A DNA stretch of 64,000 nt, from assembly GCF_002117935.1 (NCBI RefSeq), contig NZ_BDJE01000011.1:187224-251223 (forward strand), given 5' to 3'. This document shows positions 1 through 9,301 of the stretch, piece by piece. This stretch comes from Nocardioides sp. PD653-B2 (GTDB taxonomy: Bacteria; Actinomycetota; Actinomycetes; Propionibacteriales; Nocardioidaceae). The notes beneath the pieces are model-generated. The model was not told the origin of the DNA. It did no database searches and saw only the letters and a list, made by a program, of their open reading frames with translations. The position numbers were made by a program, and so were the translations under genes. Numbering within the stretch: the stretch's first letter is position 1; every line of letters begins with the position of its first letter.

Positions 1-534
1 TGGAACCTGCTCGCTGCCTACGGCTCGGTGATCGCCGGGGGCGGCTCCGAGGCCGACGCCGCGGCGTACATGAAGCAGTTCTTCGCCAACGTCGTGGCGC
101 TGCCCGACTCCGGTCGCGACGCGACCACCGCCTTCACCAGCGGCACCGGCGACGTCCTCCTCTCGTACGAGAACGAGGCGATCCTCGCCCGCCAGAGCGG
201 CACCGACTTCGACTACGTCATCCCGGACTCCTCGCTGCTGATCGAGAACCCCTGCGCGCTGACCACCGATGCTTCCGACTCCGCCCAGGCGTTCATGGAC
301 TACCAGAAGAGCGCGGACGGCCAGAAGCTGTACGCCGAGACCGGCTACCGCCCGCTCGTCGACGTCGGTGACGTCGAGGTCAAGGGCGCCAACGACGAGA
401 GCGACCCGTTCCCGGCTCCGGCCACGCTGCTGACGATCGACAAGGACTTCGGCGGCTGGGACGCCGCCAACACGAAGTTCTTCGACGAGAACGACGGCAT
501 CCTCACCAAGATCCAGGCGGAAGCAGGCCAGTAA
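1..534 (+). CDS. Sulfate ABC transporter substrate-binding protein (C-terminal part)
   Basis: The reading frame is open from the first base, so the 5' end lies outside the window; 177 codons are visible. The tail has the usual Sbp/CysP-like ending: a segment around QKLYAETGYRPL followed by a closing helix with KFFDENDGILTKI. As a secreted, membrane-tethered binding protein it would deliver sulfate or thiosulfate to the permease encoded next. Its TAA stop overlaps the ATG of cysT by one base (TAATG), indicating translational coupling in one sulfate-uptake operon. The family assignment rests mainly on the three following genes plus this tail, because the signal peptide and ligand-binding residues are not in view. 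Confidence 0.85.
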   Translation, partial: WNLLAAYGSVIAGGGSEADAAAYMKQFFANVVALPDSGRDATTAFTSGTGDVLLSYENEAILARQSGTDFDYVIPDSSLLIENPCALTTDASDSAQAFMDYQKSADGQKLYAETGYRPLVDVGDVEVKGANDESDPFPAPATLLTIDKDFGGWDAANTKFFDENDGILTKIQAEAGQ

Positions 535-1394
535 TGGCCTCCTCAGTCGCCGTGGGCGGCCGGTCGGCGCGCAAGCGCCGGCCGGCGTCGTCATCTCAGA
601 AATCGGGTGCTGCTCTGACCCGGACGTCGGCCTTCGGGCTCGGCGTCTCCATGATCTGGTTCAGCCTGCTGGTCCTGATCCCGCTCTCCGCGATCATCGT
701 CAAGGCCACCGGTGGCGGCTGGTCGACGTTCGAATCGGTGCTCACCAACGACAACACCCGAGCAGCGCTCGGGCTCACCGTGGTGGCCTCCCTGATCATC
801 ACCGCGATCAACATGGTGATGGGCACGATCATCGCCTGGGTCCTGGTCCGGGACCGGTTCCCCGGCAAGGCGCTGCTCGACCTCGTGATCGACATCCCGT
901 TCGCGATGCCCACGATCGTCGCCGGCCTCGTGCTCCTCTCGCTGTACGGGCCGCAGAGCCCGATCGGCGTCGAGGTCAGCGGCACCCGCTGGTCGGTGCT
1001 GCTCGCGATCGCGTTCGTGACCCTGCCGTTCGTCGTGCGCACGGTGCAGCCGGTGCTCGAGGAGCTCGAGACCGACGTCGAGGACGCCGCGGCGTCGCTG
1101 GGCGCCACCCGGTTCACGACGTTCCGTCGGGTGATCCTCCCGGCCCTGGTGCCGGCGATCTTCGCCGGCGCGGCGCTGTCCTTCGCCCGCGGCATCAGTG
1201 AGTACGGCGCGCTCGTGCTCATCAGCGGCAACCTGCCCCGCAGCACCGAGGTCGTCTCGGTCCGCCTGTTCTCGTTCCTCGAGGGCGGCAACACCGAGGC
1301 CGCCGCTGCTGTCGCGACGATCATGCTGGTGATCGCGCTCCTGGCGATCGTGACGCTCGACGTCGTCCAGCGACGGGTGGCCCGTCGTGGCTAG
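534..1394 (+). CDS. cysT: Sulfate/thiosulfate ABC transporter permease CysT
   Basis: 286 residues, an inner-membrane permease with about six predicted hydrophobic segments after a basic N-terminal stretch. The EAA loop that contacts the ATPase is visible (EDAAASLGATRFTTFRRVILP). Partner of CysW and CysA in sulfate import. The start overlaps the stop of the binding-protein gene, and its 3' end overlaps the GTG start of cysW by 8 bases, so the four genes look like one coupled transcription unit. CysT rather than CysW is chosen by position and by the better match of its first half to CysT/CysU proteins; the two permeases are homologous, so the T and W labels are less certain than the family. Confidence 0.92.
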   Translation: MASSVAVGGRSARKRRPASSSQKSGAALTRTSAFGLGVSMIWFSLLVLIPLSAIIVKATGGGWSTFESVLTNDNTRAALGLTVVASLIITAINMVMGTIIAWVLVRDRFPGKALLDLVIDIPFAMPTIVAGLVLLSLYGPQSPIGVEVSGTRWSVLLAIAFVTLPFVVRTVQPVLEELETDVEDAAASLGATRFTTFRRVILPALVPAIFAGAALSFARGISEYGALVLISGNLPRSTEVVSVRLFSFLEGGNTEAAAAVATIMLVIALLAIVTLDVVQRRVARRG

Positions 1395-2223
1395 CCCGAG
1401 CAGCACGGCGGTCGCGAACCGGTCGCAGGTCGTCACGTGGGTGCTCCGCGTGCTGGTCGTGGGCTACCTCCTGATGCTGGTCGCCTGGCCCACGGCGTAC
1501 GTCGTCAAGCACACGTTCGCCGGCGGCATGACCGGCATCCAGGACGCCCTGGCTGACCCCGACGTGGTGCACGCGCTCAAGCTCACCGCTCAGATCGCGG
1601 TGGCCGCGGTCATCATCAACACGGTCTTCGGCGTGGGCATGTCGCTGCTGCTGGTCCGGCACACCTTCATCGGCAAGCGGGCGCTCTCGGTGCTCATCGA
1701 CCTGCCGCTGTCGGTCTCGCCGGTCGTGGTGGGTCTCGCGCTCGTCCTCGTCTACAACGGCAGGTTCGGCTGGTTCGGACCCTTCCTCGAGGACCACGGG
1801 CTGCAGATCATCTTCGCCAAGCCGGGCATGATCATGGCGACCTGCTTCGTGATCCTCCCGCTGGTGATCCGTGAGGTCGTCCCCGTGCTCGAGGAGCTCG
1901 GCGACGACCAGGAGCAGGCGGCCCGCAGCCTCGGGGCGAGCGGCCGTCAGACGTTCCTGAGGATCACCCTGCCGAGCATCAAGTGGGCGGTCGTGTACGG
2001 CGTGGTGCTCAGCCTCGCCCGCGCCCTCGGTGAGTTCGGAGCCGTCAAGGTCGTCGCCGGCAACGTCGGCGGGGAGACCCAGGTGGCCACCGTGCTCGTC
2101 CAGCAGAAGTACCAGAACTTCCAGCAGGAGACGGCGTACTCCGTGGCGTTCATGCTCGTCTTCGCGGCGGTGCTGTGCCTGATCGTCGTCGCCCTGTTGC
2201 GTCCCCAGGACTCCCAGAAATGA
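1387..2223 (+). CDS. cysW: Sulfate/thiosulfate ABC transporter permease CysW
   Basis: 278 residues with a GTG start lying inside the end of cysT. Several hydrophobic segments are visible, and the EAA loop reads [21 protein letters not shown], followed by the conserved [10 protein letters not shown] stretch of sulfate permeases. It forms the transmembrane channel with CysT. The gene ends with TGA ten bases before the cysA start. No separate promoter is seen, which fits an operon driven from upstream of the window. Confidence 0.92.
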   Translation: MASPSSTAVANRSQVVTWVLRVLVVGYLLMLVAWPTAYVVKHTFAGGMTGIQDALADPDVVHALKLTAQIAVAAVIINTVFGVGMSLLLVRHTFIGKRALSVLIDLPLSVSPVVVGLALVLVYNGRFGWFGPFLEDHGLQIIFAKPGMIMATCFVILPLVIREVVPVLEELGDDQEQAARSLGASGRQTFLRITLPSIKWAVVYGVVLSLARALGEFGAVKVVAGNVGGETQVATVLVQQKYQNFQQETAYSVAFMLVFAAVLCLIVVALLRPQDSQK

Positions 2224-2233
2224 GTGCAGTGTC

Positions 2234-3214
2234 ATGAGTATCGAGATCAAGGGCGTCAACAAGATGTTCGGCGACTTCGTCGCACTCGACGACGTCAACG
2301 TGTCCCTGCCCACCGGCCAGCTGACCGCCCTCCTCGGGCCGTCCGGCGGCGGCAAGTCGACGCTGCTCCGCATCATCGCGGGCCTCGACGCGGCCGACTC
2401 CGGCACGATCACCATCGAGGGGACCAACGCGACCACGCTGCCGCCCCAGAAGCGCAACGTCGGCTTCGTGTTCCAGCACTACGCCGTCTTCAAGCACATG
2501 ACGGTGGCGAAGAACGTGGCCTTCGGCCTCGAGATCCGCAAGCGGCCCAAGGACGAGATCGCGGCCCGTGTGGACGAGCTGCTCAAGCTCGTGCACCTGT
2601 CGCAGTTCGCCCACCGGCTGCCGTCGCAGCTCTCGGGCGGTCAGCGCCAGCGGATGGCGCTCGCCCGGGCGCTCGCGGTGGAGCCCACCGTGCTGCTGCT
2701 CGACGAGCCGTTCGGCGCGCTCGACGCGAAGGTCCGCAAGGAGCTGCGCGACTGGCTGCGTCGCCTCCACGACGAGGTGCACGTGACGACGGTCTTCGTG
2801 ACCCACGACCAGGAGGAGGCCATGGAGGTCGCCGACGAGATCGTGGTGATCAACAACGGCCGGGTCGAGCAGGTCGGCACCCCCGACCAGCTCTACGACG
2901 AGCCGGCGAACGACTTCGTGATGGGGTTCCTCGGCGAGATCACGACGCTCAACGGGGTGATGCTGCGGCCGCACGACATCCACGTGTCGCTCACGCCCGA
3001 GGTCGCCGGCGCCGCGGAGGGCACCATCTCGCGGCTGCTGCGGGTCGGCTTCGAGGTGCGCGCCACGGTGCTCACGGACGACGGTGAGGAGGTCACGGTC
3101 ATCCTGACCCGGACCCACGCTCGCCAGCTCGGCCTGGAGACGGGCGTCCGGGTCTGGGTGACCCCGGCCGCGGGTGCGCTCACCATGCCGTCGTTGACGG
3201 CCGCCGCCGGCTGA
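2234..3214 (+). CDS. cysA: Sulfate/thiosulfate ABC transporter ATP-binding protein CysA
   Basis: 326 residues. Walker A is GPSGGGKST (about residues 35-43), the ABC signature is LSGGQRQR (near residue 133), Walker B is [11 protein letters not shown], and the switch histidine lies in [12 protein letters not shown]-terminal extension of about 90 residues carries the regulatory TOBE-like domain with the motif RPHDI. It energises sulfate uptake by CysTW at the cytoplasmic face. It is the last gene of the cys operon and converges on yajQ with a 32-base gap that has no clear hairpin terminator. Confidence 0.95.
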   Translation: MSIEIKGVNKMFGDFVALDDVNVSLPTGQLTALLGPSGGGKSTLLRIIAGLDAADSGTITIEGTNATTLPPQKRNVGFVFQHYAVFKHMTVAKNVAFGLEIRKRPKDEIAARVDELLKLVHLSQFAHRLPSQLSGGQRQRMALARALAVEPTVLLLDEPFGALDAKVRKELRDWLRRLHDEVHVTTVFVTHDQEEAMEVADEIVVINNGRVEQVGTPDQLYDEPANDFVMGFLGEITTLNGVMLRPHDIHVSLTPEVAGAAEGTISRLLRVGFEVRATVLTDDGEEVTVILTRTHARQLGLETGVRVWVTPAAGALTMPSLTAAAG

Positions 3215-3246
3215 CCCGGCCGGGGTGCTGCAGCGGGGTCAGCGAC

Positions 3247-3738
3247 TCATCGGTAGTTGGTGAACTGCACCGCGAAGTCGAGGTCCTGACCCTTCACCAG
3301 CGCCTGCACGGCCTGCAGGTCGTCGCGCTTCTTCGACGAGATCCGCAGCTCGTCTCCCTGGATCTGCGCCTTGACGCCCTTGGGGCCCTCGTCGCGGATC
3401 AGCTTGGAGATCTTCTTGGCGTCCTCGGAGGAGATGCCCTCCTTGAGCGCGATCGAGATCTTCGACTGCTGGCCCGACGCGCGCGGCTCGGAGGCGTCGA
3501 GGATCTTGAGGCTCTGCTGGCGCTTGATCAGCTTGTCCTTGAAGACGTCGAGGACGGCGCTGGCGCGGTCGTCGGCGGACGCCGAGATCTCGATCGCCTG
3601 GTCGCCCTGCCACTCGATGGTCGCTCCGGTGCCCTTGAAGTCGAAGCGGGTCGCGATCTCGCGGGCCGTCTGCCCGAGGGCGTTGTCGACCTCCTGGCGG
3701 TCGAGCTTGCTCACGATGTCGAACGACGAGTCGGCCAT
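3247..3738 (-). CDS. YajQ family nucleotide/cyclic di-GMP-binding protein
   Basis: 163 residues beginning [23 protein letters not shown], the typical N-terminus of the YajQ family (UPF0234), with the conserved RFDFKGTG segment. Some family members bind cyclic di-GMP and act as transcription cofactors; most have no proven role. The ATG at 3738 is preferred over an in-frame GTG six bases upstream, because the strong Shine-Dalgarno GGAGGAG at 3750-3744 sits five bases before the ATG and overlaps the GTG. The 5' leader contains a short GC hairpin (3758-3776). The gene converges with cysA and diverges from tRNA-Tyr. Confidence 0.93.
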   Translation of the reverse strand: MADSSFDIVSKLDRQEVDNALGQTAREIATRFDFKGTGATIEWQGDQAIEISASADDRASAVLDVFKDKLIKRQQSLKILDASEPRASGQQSKISIALKEGISSEDAKKISKLIRDEGPKGVKAQIQGDELRISSKKRDDLQAVQALVKGQDLDFAVQFTNYR

Positions 3739-3757
3739 CTGCACTCCTCCATCTGCC

Positions 3758-3776
3758 GGACCCCGAAGCGGGGTCC
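3758..3776. other. Hairpin in the yajQ 5' leader
   Basis: A perfect stem GGACCCCG / CGGGGTCC with a three-base loop lies just upstream of the yajQ Shine-Dalgarno on the minus strand. Read on the plus strand it is followed by a short T-rich stretch (GGGTTTTCG). It could influence yajQ expression or stop readthrough toward tRNA-Tyr; no function is shown. Confidence 0.4.
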
Positions 3777-3782
3777 TGGGTT

Positions 3783-3811
3783 TTCGTCTACCGAACCTGC
3801 TGCGCTATTGT
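3783..3811 (+). promoter_or_regulatory. Candidate promoter of tRNA-Tyr
   Basis: A -10-like TATTGT at 3806-3811 lies about 40 bases before the tRNA, with a weak TTCGTC 17 bases upstream. The same TATTGT hexamer stands before tRNA-Thr at 33642. Assigned from motif and position only. Confidence 0.35.
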
Positions 3812-3854
3812 TTCGCCTTGTTGTCGCCGAGCCAAACGGCCGGCGCGACACCCC

Positions 3855-3937
3855 GGCAGGTTGCCCGAGCGGCCAATGGGAACGGACTGTAAATCCGTCG
3901 GTGTATACCTTCGAAGGTTCGAATCCTTCACCTGCCA
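3855..3937 (+). tRNA. tRNA-Tyr (GTA)
   Basis: 83 nt, a class II tRNA with a long variable arm. The acceptor stem GGCAGGT pairs with ACCTGCC, the discriminator is A, and the anticodon loop in CTGTAAA gives GTA. The T arm contains GGTTCGAATCC. The CCA end is not encoded. The long variable arm with GTA agrees with bacterial tyrosine tRNA. A terminator hairpin follows at 3942. Confidence 0.95.
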
Positions 3938-3941
3938 CTGG

Positions 3942-3967
3942 CGCCCCGATCCTCGCCGATCGGGGCG
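3942..3967 (+). terminator. Terminator-like hairpin after tRNA-Tyr
   Basis: Nine-base stem CGCCCCGAT / ATCGGGGCG with an eight-base loop, five bases after the tRNA. No long T-run follows, as is usual in high-GC actinobacteria. Confidence 0.6.
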
Positions 3968-4035
3968 TCAGCTCATTTCGGGGCCGGCACTGCGGATGAC
4001 ACGCCGGAGCACCTGCCGACGTGGGCGGGCCGCGG

Positions 4036-4968
4036 TCACACGCGCCCCGGCAGGTCGTGGTCGCCGGTGTAGAAGGGCGAGTCCTTGCGGGAGAGGATGT
4101 CGCGCCGCTCCTCGGGCGTGAGCGCCTCGACCTGCGCCCGCACGTCGGACGGGAAGCCGCTCACCTCCGGCGCCTCGGCGACGGGCACGATCGTGTGCAC
4201 GACTCGGTCGGCGTAGACGTGGACCATCGTGAACGCCTGGTGGCCGTCGACGCCCGAGATGAAGCGGGCGTTCGGCGCCGGGTCGCCGGTGTAGCAGGTG
4301 GCGGAGGCGACCGAGACCGGCACGCCGGCGAAGGTGGAGTACGTCGAGTAGTGCAGGTGGCCGGCCAGGATGCACCGCACGTCGGTGCCCGTGATCACGT
4401 CGGCGAGCCGCTGCTGGTCGAGCAGCTCGATGATCTGGGCTGCCGGCAGCATCGGGATCGGCAGTGGTGGGTGGTGCAGCGCGAGCAGGCTGCCGTGCGG
4501 GGCGGGCGTGGCCAGCACGTCGGCCAGCCAGGCCAGCTGGTCGTCGGTCAGGTCGCCGTGGTGGTAGCCCGGCACGCTGCTGTCGAGCGACACGATCCGC
4601 AGTCCGTCCACGTCGTACACCCGGTCCTGGGTGGCCGCGCTCGCCTCGCCGTACAGCCCGGCGGAGTACGCCGCACGCTCGTCGTGGTTGCCCATCACCC
4701 AGACGATCTCGGCGCCGATCGCGGCGGCCGCGGGCTCGACGAGCTCGCGCAGCCGGGCGTACGCCGCCGGCTCGGCCCTGTCGGCGAGGTCTCCGGTGAA
4801 GACCAGCGCCTGCGGCGCGGGGTCGAGGCGGGCGAGCCGCTCGAGCGCGAGGGCCAGCGACGCCTCGGTGTCGATCACGCCGTACTGCTTGGCCCCCGCG
4901 GCCAGCAGGTGCGGGTCGCTGAGGTGGGCGATGGCGTGCCCCGGCGCGGGGTACTGGCCGTACTGCAC
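4036..4968 (-). CDS. Metallophosphoesterase (cyclic-nucleotide phosphodiesterase-like)
   Basis: 310 residues with all the binuclear-metal motifs of calcineurin-like phosphoesterases in order: DPH near the N-terminus, GDLADR, GNHDE, an HHPP block and GHLHYS. The arrangement is closest to CpdA-type 3',5'-cAMP phosphodiesterases, but the substrate cannot be read from sequence. The GTG at 4968 is preceded by TAATCT with a six-base gap, a leaderless arrangement. The gene stands alone, divergent from the lipoprotein gene at 5023. Confidence 0.88.
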   Translation of the reverse strand: MQYGQYPAPGHAIAHLSDPHLLAAGAKQYGVIDTEASLALALERLARLDPAPQALVFTGDLADRAEPAAYARLRELVEPAAAAIGAEIVWVMGNHDERAAYSAGLYGEASAATQDRVYDVDGLRIVSLDSSVPGYHHGDLTDDQLAWLADVLATPAPHGSLLALHHPPLPIPMLPAAQIIELLDQQRLADVITGTDVRCILAGHLHYSTYSTFAGVPVSVASATCYTGDPAPNARFISGVDGHQAFTMVHVYADRVVHTIVPVAEAPEVSGFPSDVRAQVEALTPEERRDILSRKDSPFYTGDHDLPGRV

Positions 4969-5022
4969 GCCCCGAGATTAGCCCTGCAGCAACCGAATCG
5001 CTCGAGCGCGCATCCCAGGGAC

Positions 5023-6066
5023 GTGGACACCCTGCGGCGTGCTGCCCGGTCGGTCGGCCGGGCCGGCGTCGTGTGCGCGGTCGCCCTGACATCCCTGACC
5101 GCCTGCGATGCGGGCGGGTCGGCCGACGAGCCGACCGCTCGTGCGTCGTCGACCCCACCGGGTCGGGCTGCCGACCCGGTGGGCGACCCCACCACGAGCC
5201 CCTCGCCACCGGTGGTGAAGCCGCGCCGAGCGGTGATGCCGGAGGTGCCGATGCGGTTCATGTACGCGCGGGGGACCGGCTCCGAGGCCGTCCTGGTCAG
5301 CGCCGCCGGGATCACCGGGACGGGGCGGAGCGCGTCGGCCTACGTCCCGACCCGGACCGGCGCGGTCTTCGCCAGCGGCGACCAGGTCTACGAGCTCGTG
5401 GACGGCGGCACGGCGGTCGCCATCGGGCCGGTGCTCGAGCAGGACGTCTTCCTGGAGGTGGACCCGACGCTGCGCTATGTCGCCTGGGAGGTGCGCCGGA
5501 GCGACGGCCGCCGGGCGCGGGCACTCGTCTACGACGTGGTCGCGCACCGCCTGGTGCTGGATCGCGTGCTGCTGTGGGCGGACCGGAGCGGCCCGCTCCG
5601 GGTCGCGGACTTCGGCGCGGCCCGCCTGCGGTTGGTCCACCTGCCGCGGTGGGACTTCTGGACCTTCGCCACGGTGTCGGGTCACGCCCTGGCCACCCCG
5701 GGAGGACAGGTCGTGGACCTGCGGTCCGGCCGGGTCGAGGGCCCCGGGGCGAGCCGGGGGGTGTGGTCGCCGGGCCTGCGCTACCGGGTTGCCGACGTCC
5801 GGGGCCGGCGTCCGTGGCAGGTGGTCGACCCGACGACCGGACGGGACGTCACTCCGGCCGCACTGCTCGGACCGGGCCGGGGTGCCACGCGGCTCACCGG
5901 CTGGCTCGGCAACGCGACCTTCGGGGTGCTCACCACGTCGGGCACGTGGCGGCACTCCTCCGTCGCGGCGTCGGTCTGCCGCGTGGCGGGTCGGTGCCGG
6001 GTGGTGTGGCGGCTCCATCTCGGGCCCGACGACAGCGGTCTGTCGGACTCCAACGAGATCGGCTAG
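5023..6066 (+). CDS. Predicted lipoprotein of unknown function
   Basis: 347 residues from a GTG. The first 30 residues are a basic-hydrophobic signal ending in the lipobox LTAC, followed by a Ser/Pro/Thr-rich linker typical of exported actinobacterial lipoproteins. The rest is beta-rich with repeated short strands, including ASGDQVYELV and RYVAWEVRRSDGRRAR, which could form a propeller-like fold; no catalytic motif is recognised. The start was chosen because it alone gives a full signal peptide and clears the divergent phosphoesterase gene. It overlaps the convergent nitroreductase gene by four bases. Confidence 0.72.
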   Translation: MDTLRRAARSVGRAGVVCAVALTSLTACDAGGSADEPTARASSTPPGRAADPVGDPTTSPSPPVVKPRRAVMPEVPMRFMYARGTGSEAVLVSAAGITGTGRSASAYVPTRTGAVFASGDQVYELVDGGTAVAIGPVLEQDVFLEVDPTLRYVAWEVRRSDGRRARALVYDVVAHRLVLDRVLLWADRSGPLRVADFGAARLRLVHLPRWDFWTFATVSGHALATPGGQVVDLRSGRVEGPGASRGVWSPGLRYRVADVRGRRPWQVVDPTTGRDVTPAALLGPGRGATRLTGWLGNATFGVLTTSGTWRHSSVAASVCRVAGRCRVVWRLHLGPDDSGLSDSNEIG

Positions 6067-6548
6067 GGGCGAGCGGACGGGGAGGTGCGGGTGAGCAGGA
6101 ACACCGGGATCACCCGGTCGGTGCGCTCCTCGTACTTCGCGAAGTTCGGCCAGGTGCGCAGCATGACCTGCCACATCCGAGCCCGCTCGTCGCCCTCGAT
6201 CTCGCGCGCCGTGACGGGGATCTGCTCACGCTCGGTGCCGATCGTGGCCTCGCCCGCGGCGCGGAGGTTGCCGACCCACAGCGGCATGTCCGGCCCGCCG
6301 AAGTAGGACCCGGCGATCAGCCAGTCGCCCTGGTGGGGCACACACAGGAGCGGGGTCGTGCGCGGGATGCCGCTCTTGCGGCCGACCACGGTGAGGCTGA
6401 GGTTGGGCAGCCCGGCGATGTCGAGGATCGTGAACCGACCGCGGGTGACCTTCTGGAGGAAGCGGTCGCAGGCCACGATCTGGGGCAGCAGCCTGGGCAT
6501 CCACGGGATCGCTCCGATGCGGATCGCCAGCGGCGTCAAGAGACCCAT
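6063..6548 (-). CDS. Nitroreductase / deazaflavin (F420)-dependent oxidoreductase family protein
   Basis: 161 residues resembling the Ddn/FDOR family: the segment LTVVGRKSGIPRTTPLLCV corresponds to the conserved TxGRKSGxxRxxPL cofactor-binding stretch, and WLIAGSYFGGPDMPLWVGNL follows. Members use F420H2 or related flavins to reduce quinones or nitro compounds; the substrate here is unknown. The ATG at 6548 is preceded by TAGCCT at a six-base gap, suggesting a leaderless mRNA. It converges with the lipoprotein gene. Confidence 0.85.
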   Translation of the reverse strand: MGLLTPLAIRIGAIPWMPRLLPQIVACDRFLQKVTRGRFTILDIAGLPNLSLTVVGRKSGIPRTTPLLCVPHQGDWLIAGSYFGGPDMPLWVGNLRAAGEATIGTEREQIPVTAREIEGDERARMWQVMLRTWPNFAKYEERTDRVIPVFLLTRTSPSARP

Positions 6549-6609
6549 GGGCGGAGGCTAGCCCGGCCCGAACGGGTGGTGCGTGAGCGCACGGTGCGTG
6601 GGACGGTGA

Positions 6610-6623
6610 GTGACCCCGGTCAC
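6610..6623. promoter_or_regulatory. Palindrome upstream of the glc operon promoter
   Basis: Perfect inverted repeat GTGACC-CC-GGTCAC ending nine bases before the candidate -35 of the glcB promoter, a position suited to an activator. The IclR-family gene at the end of the operon is the obvious candidate binder. A further inverted repeat, GTGCG-TGAG-CGCAC, lies at 6579-6592. Confidence 0.45.
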
Positions 6624-6632
6624 CCCGGATCG

Positions 6633-6662
6633 TTGCCATCGCGGGGAGTACCTGCCTAGGGT
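6633..6662 (+). promoter_or_regulatory. Candidate promoter of the glycolate operon
   Basis: TTGCCA at 6633-6638, an 18-base spacer, and TAGGGT at 6657-6662. It lies about 55 bases before the glcB start, and no other hexamer pair in this gap fits as well. Confidence 0.55.
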
Positions 6663-6716
6663 TCCGGTAAGCAGAAGAAAACCCCCACGATGTGGAATAT
6701 GACGGAGGCTGACGTG

Positions 6717-8879
6717 GTGACTCGGGTACAGGTCGGCGATCTCGCCGTGGCAGAGGTGCTGCACCGCTTCGTCACCGAGGAGGCGCTCCCCGGCTCGGGA
6801 GTCGACCCGGATGCGTTCTGGGCGGCCACCGACGCCCTCGTGCACGAGCTGGCCCCGCGCAACCGTCAGCTCCTCGCCCGCCGCGACGAGCTCCAGGCGC
6901 AGATCGACGACTTCCACCGCGCGAACCCCGGCCGGCCCGACCCCGCGGCCTACGCCGGGTTCCTGCGCGAGATCGGCTACCTGCGCGACGAGCCGGCCGA
7001 CGTCGCGGTGACGACCGCCGACGTCGACGACGAGGTGGCCCGGATCGCGGGCCCCCAGCTGGTGGTGCCGCTGCTCAACGCCCGCTTCGCCACCAACGCC
7101 GTGAACGCCCGGTGGGGCTCGCTGTACGACGCGCTCTACGGCTCCGACGTCGTCCCGCAGGACGGTGACCTCGCACCCGGCGACACCTACAACGAGGTCC
7201 GCGGCGCCGAGGTGATCGCCCGGGGCCGCGCCTTCCTCGACGCCCACTTCCCGCTGACCTCCGGCTCGCACGCCGACGCCACGTCGTACGCCCTGGACGA
7301 CGACGGCCTGGCCGTGACCGTCAAGGACGACGTCGTGCGGCTCGCCGACACGGCGCAGCTGGTCGGGTTCCGCGGCGCGACCGCTGCGCCCGAGGCCGTG
7401 CTCCTGGTCCACCACGGTCTCCACGTCGAGATCCAGGTCGACCCCGAGGACCCGATCGGCAGCACCGATGCCGCCGGCGTCAAGGACCTGCTGCTCGAGT
7501 CGGCGGTCTCCACGATCATGGACCTCGAGGACTCCGTCGCGGCCGTCGACGCCGACGACAAGGTGCTCGGCTACCGCAACTGGATGCGGCTGATGTCGGG
7601 CACCCTCGCGGAGGAGGTCACCAAGAACGGCGAGACCTTCACGCGGGCGATGAACCCCGACCGCACCTACGCCACGACCTCCGGCGACGAGGTCACGCTG
7701 CCCGGCCGCTCGCTGCTGTTCATCCGCCAGGTCGGCCACCTGATGACCAGCGACGCCGTGCTCGACCGCGACGGCAACGAGGTGCCCGAGGGCATCCTCG
7801 ACGCGGTCATGACCGCTCTCGGCAGCCTGCGCGACCTGCGCGGCGACTCCGAGCTGGGCAACTCCCGGACCGGGTCGATGTATGTCGTGAAGCCGAAGAT
7901 GCACGGGCCCGACGAGGTCGCCTTCGCCGTCGAGCTCTTCGGCCGGGTCGAGGAGATGCTCGGCCTGCCCCGCCTGACGATCAAGGTCGGCATCATGGAC
8001 GAGGAGCGGCGAACGTCGCTCAACCTCAAGGCCTGCATCGCCGAGGCCAGCGAGCGGGTGGCCTTCATCAACACCGGCTTCCTCGACCGCACCGGCGACG
8101 AGATCCACACCTCCATGCAGGCGGGCCCGATGGTCCGCAAGAACGACATGAAGGGCGAGACCTGGATCCAGGCCTACGAGGACCTCAACGTCGACATCGG
8201 CCTCGAGTGCGGCCTGCTCGGCCGCGCCCAGATCGGCAAGGGCATGTGGGCCGCGCCCGACAGCCTGGCCGCGATGTACGACGCGAAGGTCGCCCACCCG
8301 GAGGCCGGCGCCAGCTGTGCCTGGGTGCCGTCCCCGACCGCGGCCACCGTGCACGCGTTGCACTACCACCAGGTCGACGTGCGCGCCCGCCAGGAGGAGC
8401 TCGCCGCGGGGGGTCGGCGCCGCGACCGCGAGCAGCTGCTCGAGATCCCGCTCGGCGATCCCGGCTCGTGGTCCGACGACGACCGGCAGCACGAGATCGA
8501 CAACAACCTCCAGAGCCTGCTGGGCTACGTCGTGCGCTGGGTCGACGCCGGCGTCGGGTGCTCCAAGGTCCCCGACATCACCGGTGAGCCGCTGATGGAG
8601 GACCGCGCGACCTGCCGGATCTCCTCGCAGCACGTCGCCAACTGGCTGCACCACGGCGTGGTCACCGGCGACCAGGTCGAGGAGACCCTGCGCCGCATGG
8701 CCAAGGTCGTCGACGAGCAGAACGCCGGCGACCCGTCGTACGCCCCGATGGCTCCGGGCTACGACGGCGACGCCTTCGAGGCCGCGCGTGCGCTGGTGTT
8801 CGAGGGTCTCGAGCAGCCCAGCGGCTACACCGAACCGATCCTGCACCGACGCCGTGCCCACAAGAAGGAGAGCTCCTGA
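6717..8879 (+). CDS. glcB: Malate synthase G
   Basis: About 720 residues, the size of the monomeric G isoform. It condenses glyoxylate with acetyl-CoA to malate. Family segments seen are NEALPG-like [15 protein letters not shown] at the start, the [16 protein letters not shown] block, and [19 protein letters not shown] near the end. Start choice: ATGs exist at 6690 and 6699, but GGAGG at 6704-6708 sits eight bases before the GTG at 6717, and the product then begins (M)[13 protein letters not shown], aligning with known GlcB N-termini; GTG 6714 is also possible. It is the first gene of the glycolate operon and overlaps glcG by one base. It removes the glyoxylate made by GlcDEF. Confidence 0.95.
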   Translation: MTRVQVGDLAVAEVLHRFVTEEALPGSGVDPDAFWAATDALVHELAPRNRQLLARRDELQAQIDDFHRANPGRPDPAAYAGFLREIGYLRDEPADVAVTTADVDDEVARIAGPQLVVPLLNARFATNAVNARWGSLYDALYGSDVVPQDGDLAPGDTYNEVRGAEVIARGRAFLDAHFPLTSGSHADATSYALDDDGLAVTVKDDVVRLADTAQLVGFRGATAAPEAVLLVHHGLHVEIQVDPEDPIGSTDAAGVKDLLLESAVSTIMDLEDSVAAVDADDKVLGYRNWMRLMSGTLAEEVTKNGETFTRAMNPDRTYATTSGDEVTLPGRSLLFIRQVGHLMTSDAVLDRDGNEVPEGILDAVMTALGSLRDLRGDSELGNSRTGSMYVVKPKMHGPDEVAFAVELFGRVEEMLGLPRLTIKVGIMDEERRTSLNLKACIAEASERVAFINTGFLDRTGDEIHTSMQAGPMVRKNDMKGETWIQAYEDLNVDIGLECGLLGRAQIGKGMWAAPDSLAAMYDAKVAHPEAGASCAWVPSPTAATVHALHYHQVDVRARQEELAAGGRRRDREQLLEIPLGDPGSWSDDDRQHEIDNNLQSLLGYVVRWVDAGVGCSKVPDITGEPLMEDRATCRISSQHVANWLHHGVVTGDQVEETLRRMAKVVDEQNAGDPSYAPMAPGYDGDAFEAARALVFEGLEQPSGYTEPILHRRRAHKKESS

Positions 8880-9301
8880 TGGACCTGGACACCGCCCGCA
8901 CCATCGTGGCGGGAGCCCGCGCCCACGGCGACTCGGCGGGCTTCAAGCCGCTGACCGTGGTCGTCCTCGACGCGGGCGGCCACGTGGTGGCCGTCGAGCG
9001 GGAGGACGGCTCCTCGATGAAGCGCTTCGAGATCGGGTTCGGCAAGGCCCACGGCGCGCTGTCCCTCGGGATGGGGTCCCGCGCGATCATGGGCCGCGCC
9101 GAGCAGCAGCCGTACTTCATCGCCGCGGTCACCTCGGCGGTGGGCGGCGCGCTGGTGCCGGTCCCGGGCGGGGTGCTGGTGCGCGATGCCGACGGCGTCC
9201 TGGTCGGAGCGGTCGGCGTCACCGGCGACACCTCCGACAACGACGAGGCCGCAGCCGTGGCGGGCATCGAGAGTGCCGGCCTGACCGCCGAGACCGGCTG
9301 A
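8879..9301 (+). CDS. glcG: GlcG/HbpS family heme-binding-like protein
   Basis: 140 residues of the GlcG/HbpS (DUF336) family: the start ARTIVAGARAHGDSAGFKPLTVVVLDAGGHVVAVEREDGSS and the glycine-rich VPVPGGVLVRDADGVLVGAVGVTGD are characteristic. Family members include a heme-binding, redox-sensing protein, and proteins of unknown role in glycolate (glc) and propanediol operons. Translation is coupled to glcB (TGATG) and to glcD (TGATG), so it is an integral operon member. Its function in glycolate use is not established; a role in assembling or sensing the flavin/iron-sulfur oxidase is inference. Confidence 0.87.
   Translation: MDLDTARTIVAGARAHGDSAGFKPLTVVVLDAGGHVVAVEREDGSSMKRFEIGFGKAHGALSLGMGSRAIMGRAEQQPYFIAAVTSAVGGALVPVPGGVLVRDADGVLVGAVGVTGDTSDNDEAAAVAGIESAGLTAETG

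Noticed and set aside
6558..8861. 767-codon frame antisense to glcB, and comparable frames antisense to glcE/F (11243-13555) and the molybdoenzyme (21422-24910)
   Set aside because: Shadows of strongly supported genes, with no family resemblance, promoter or ribosome-binding site.
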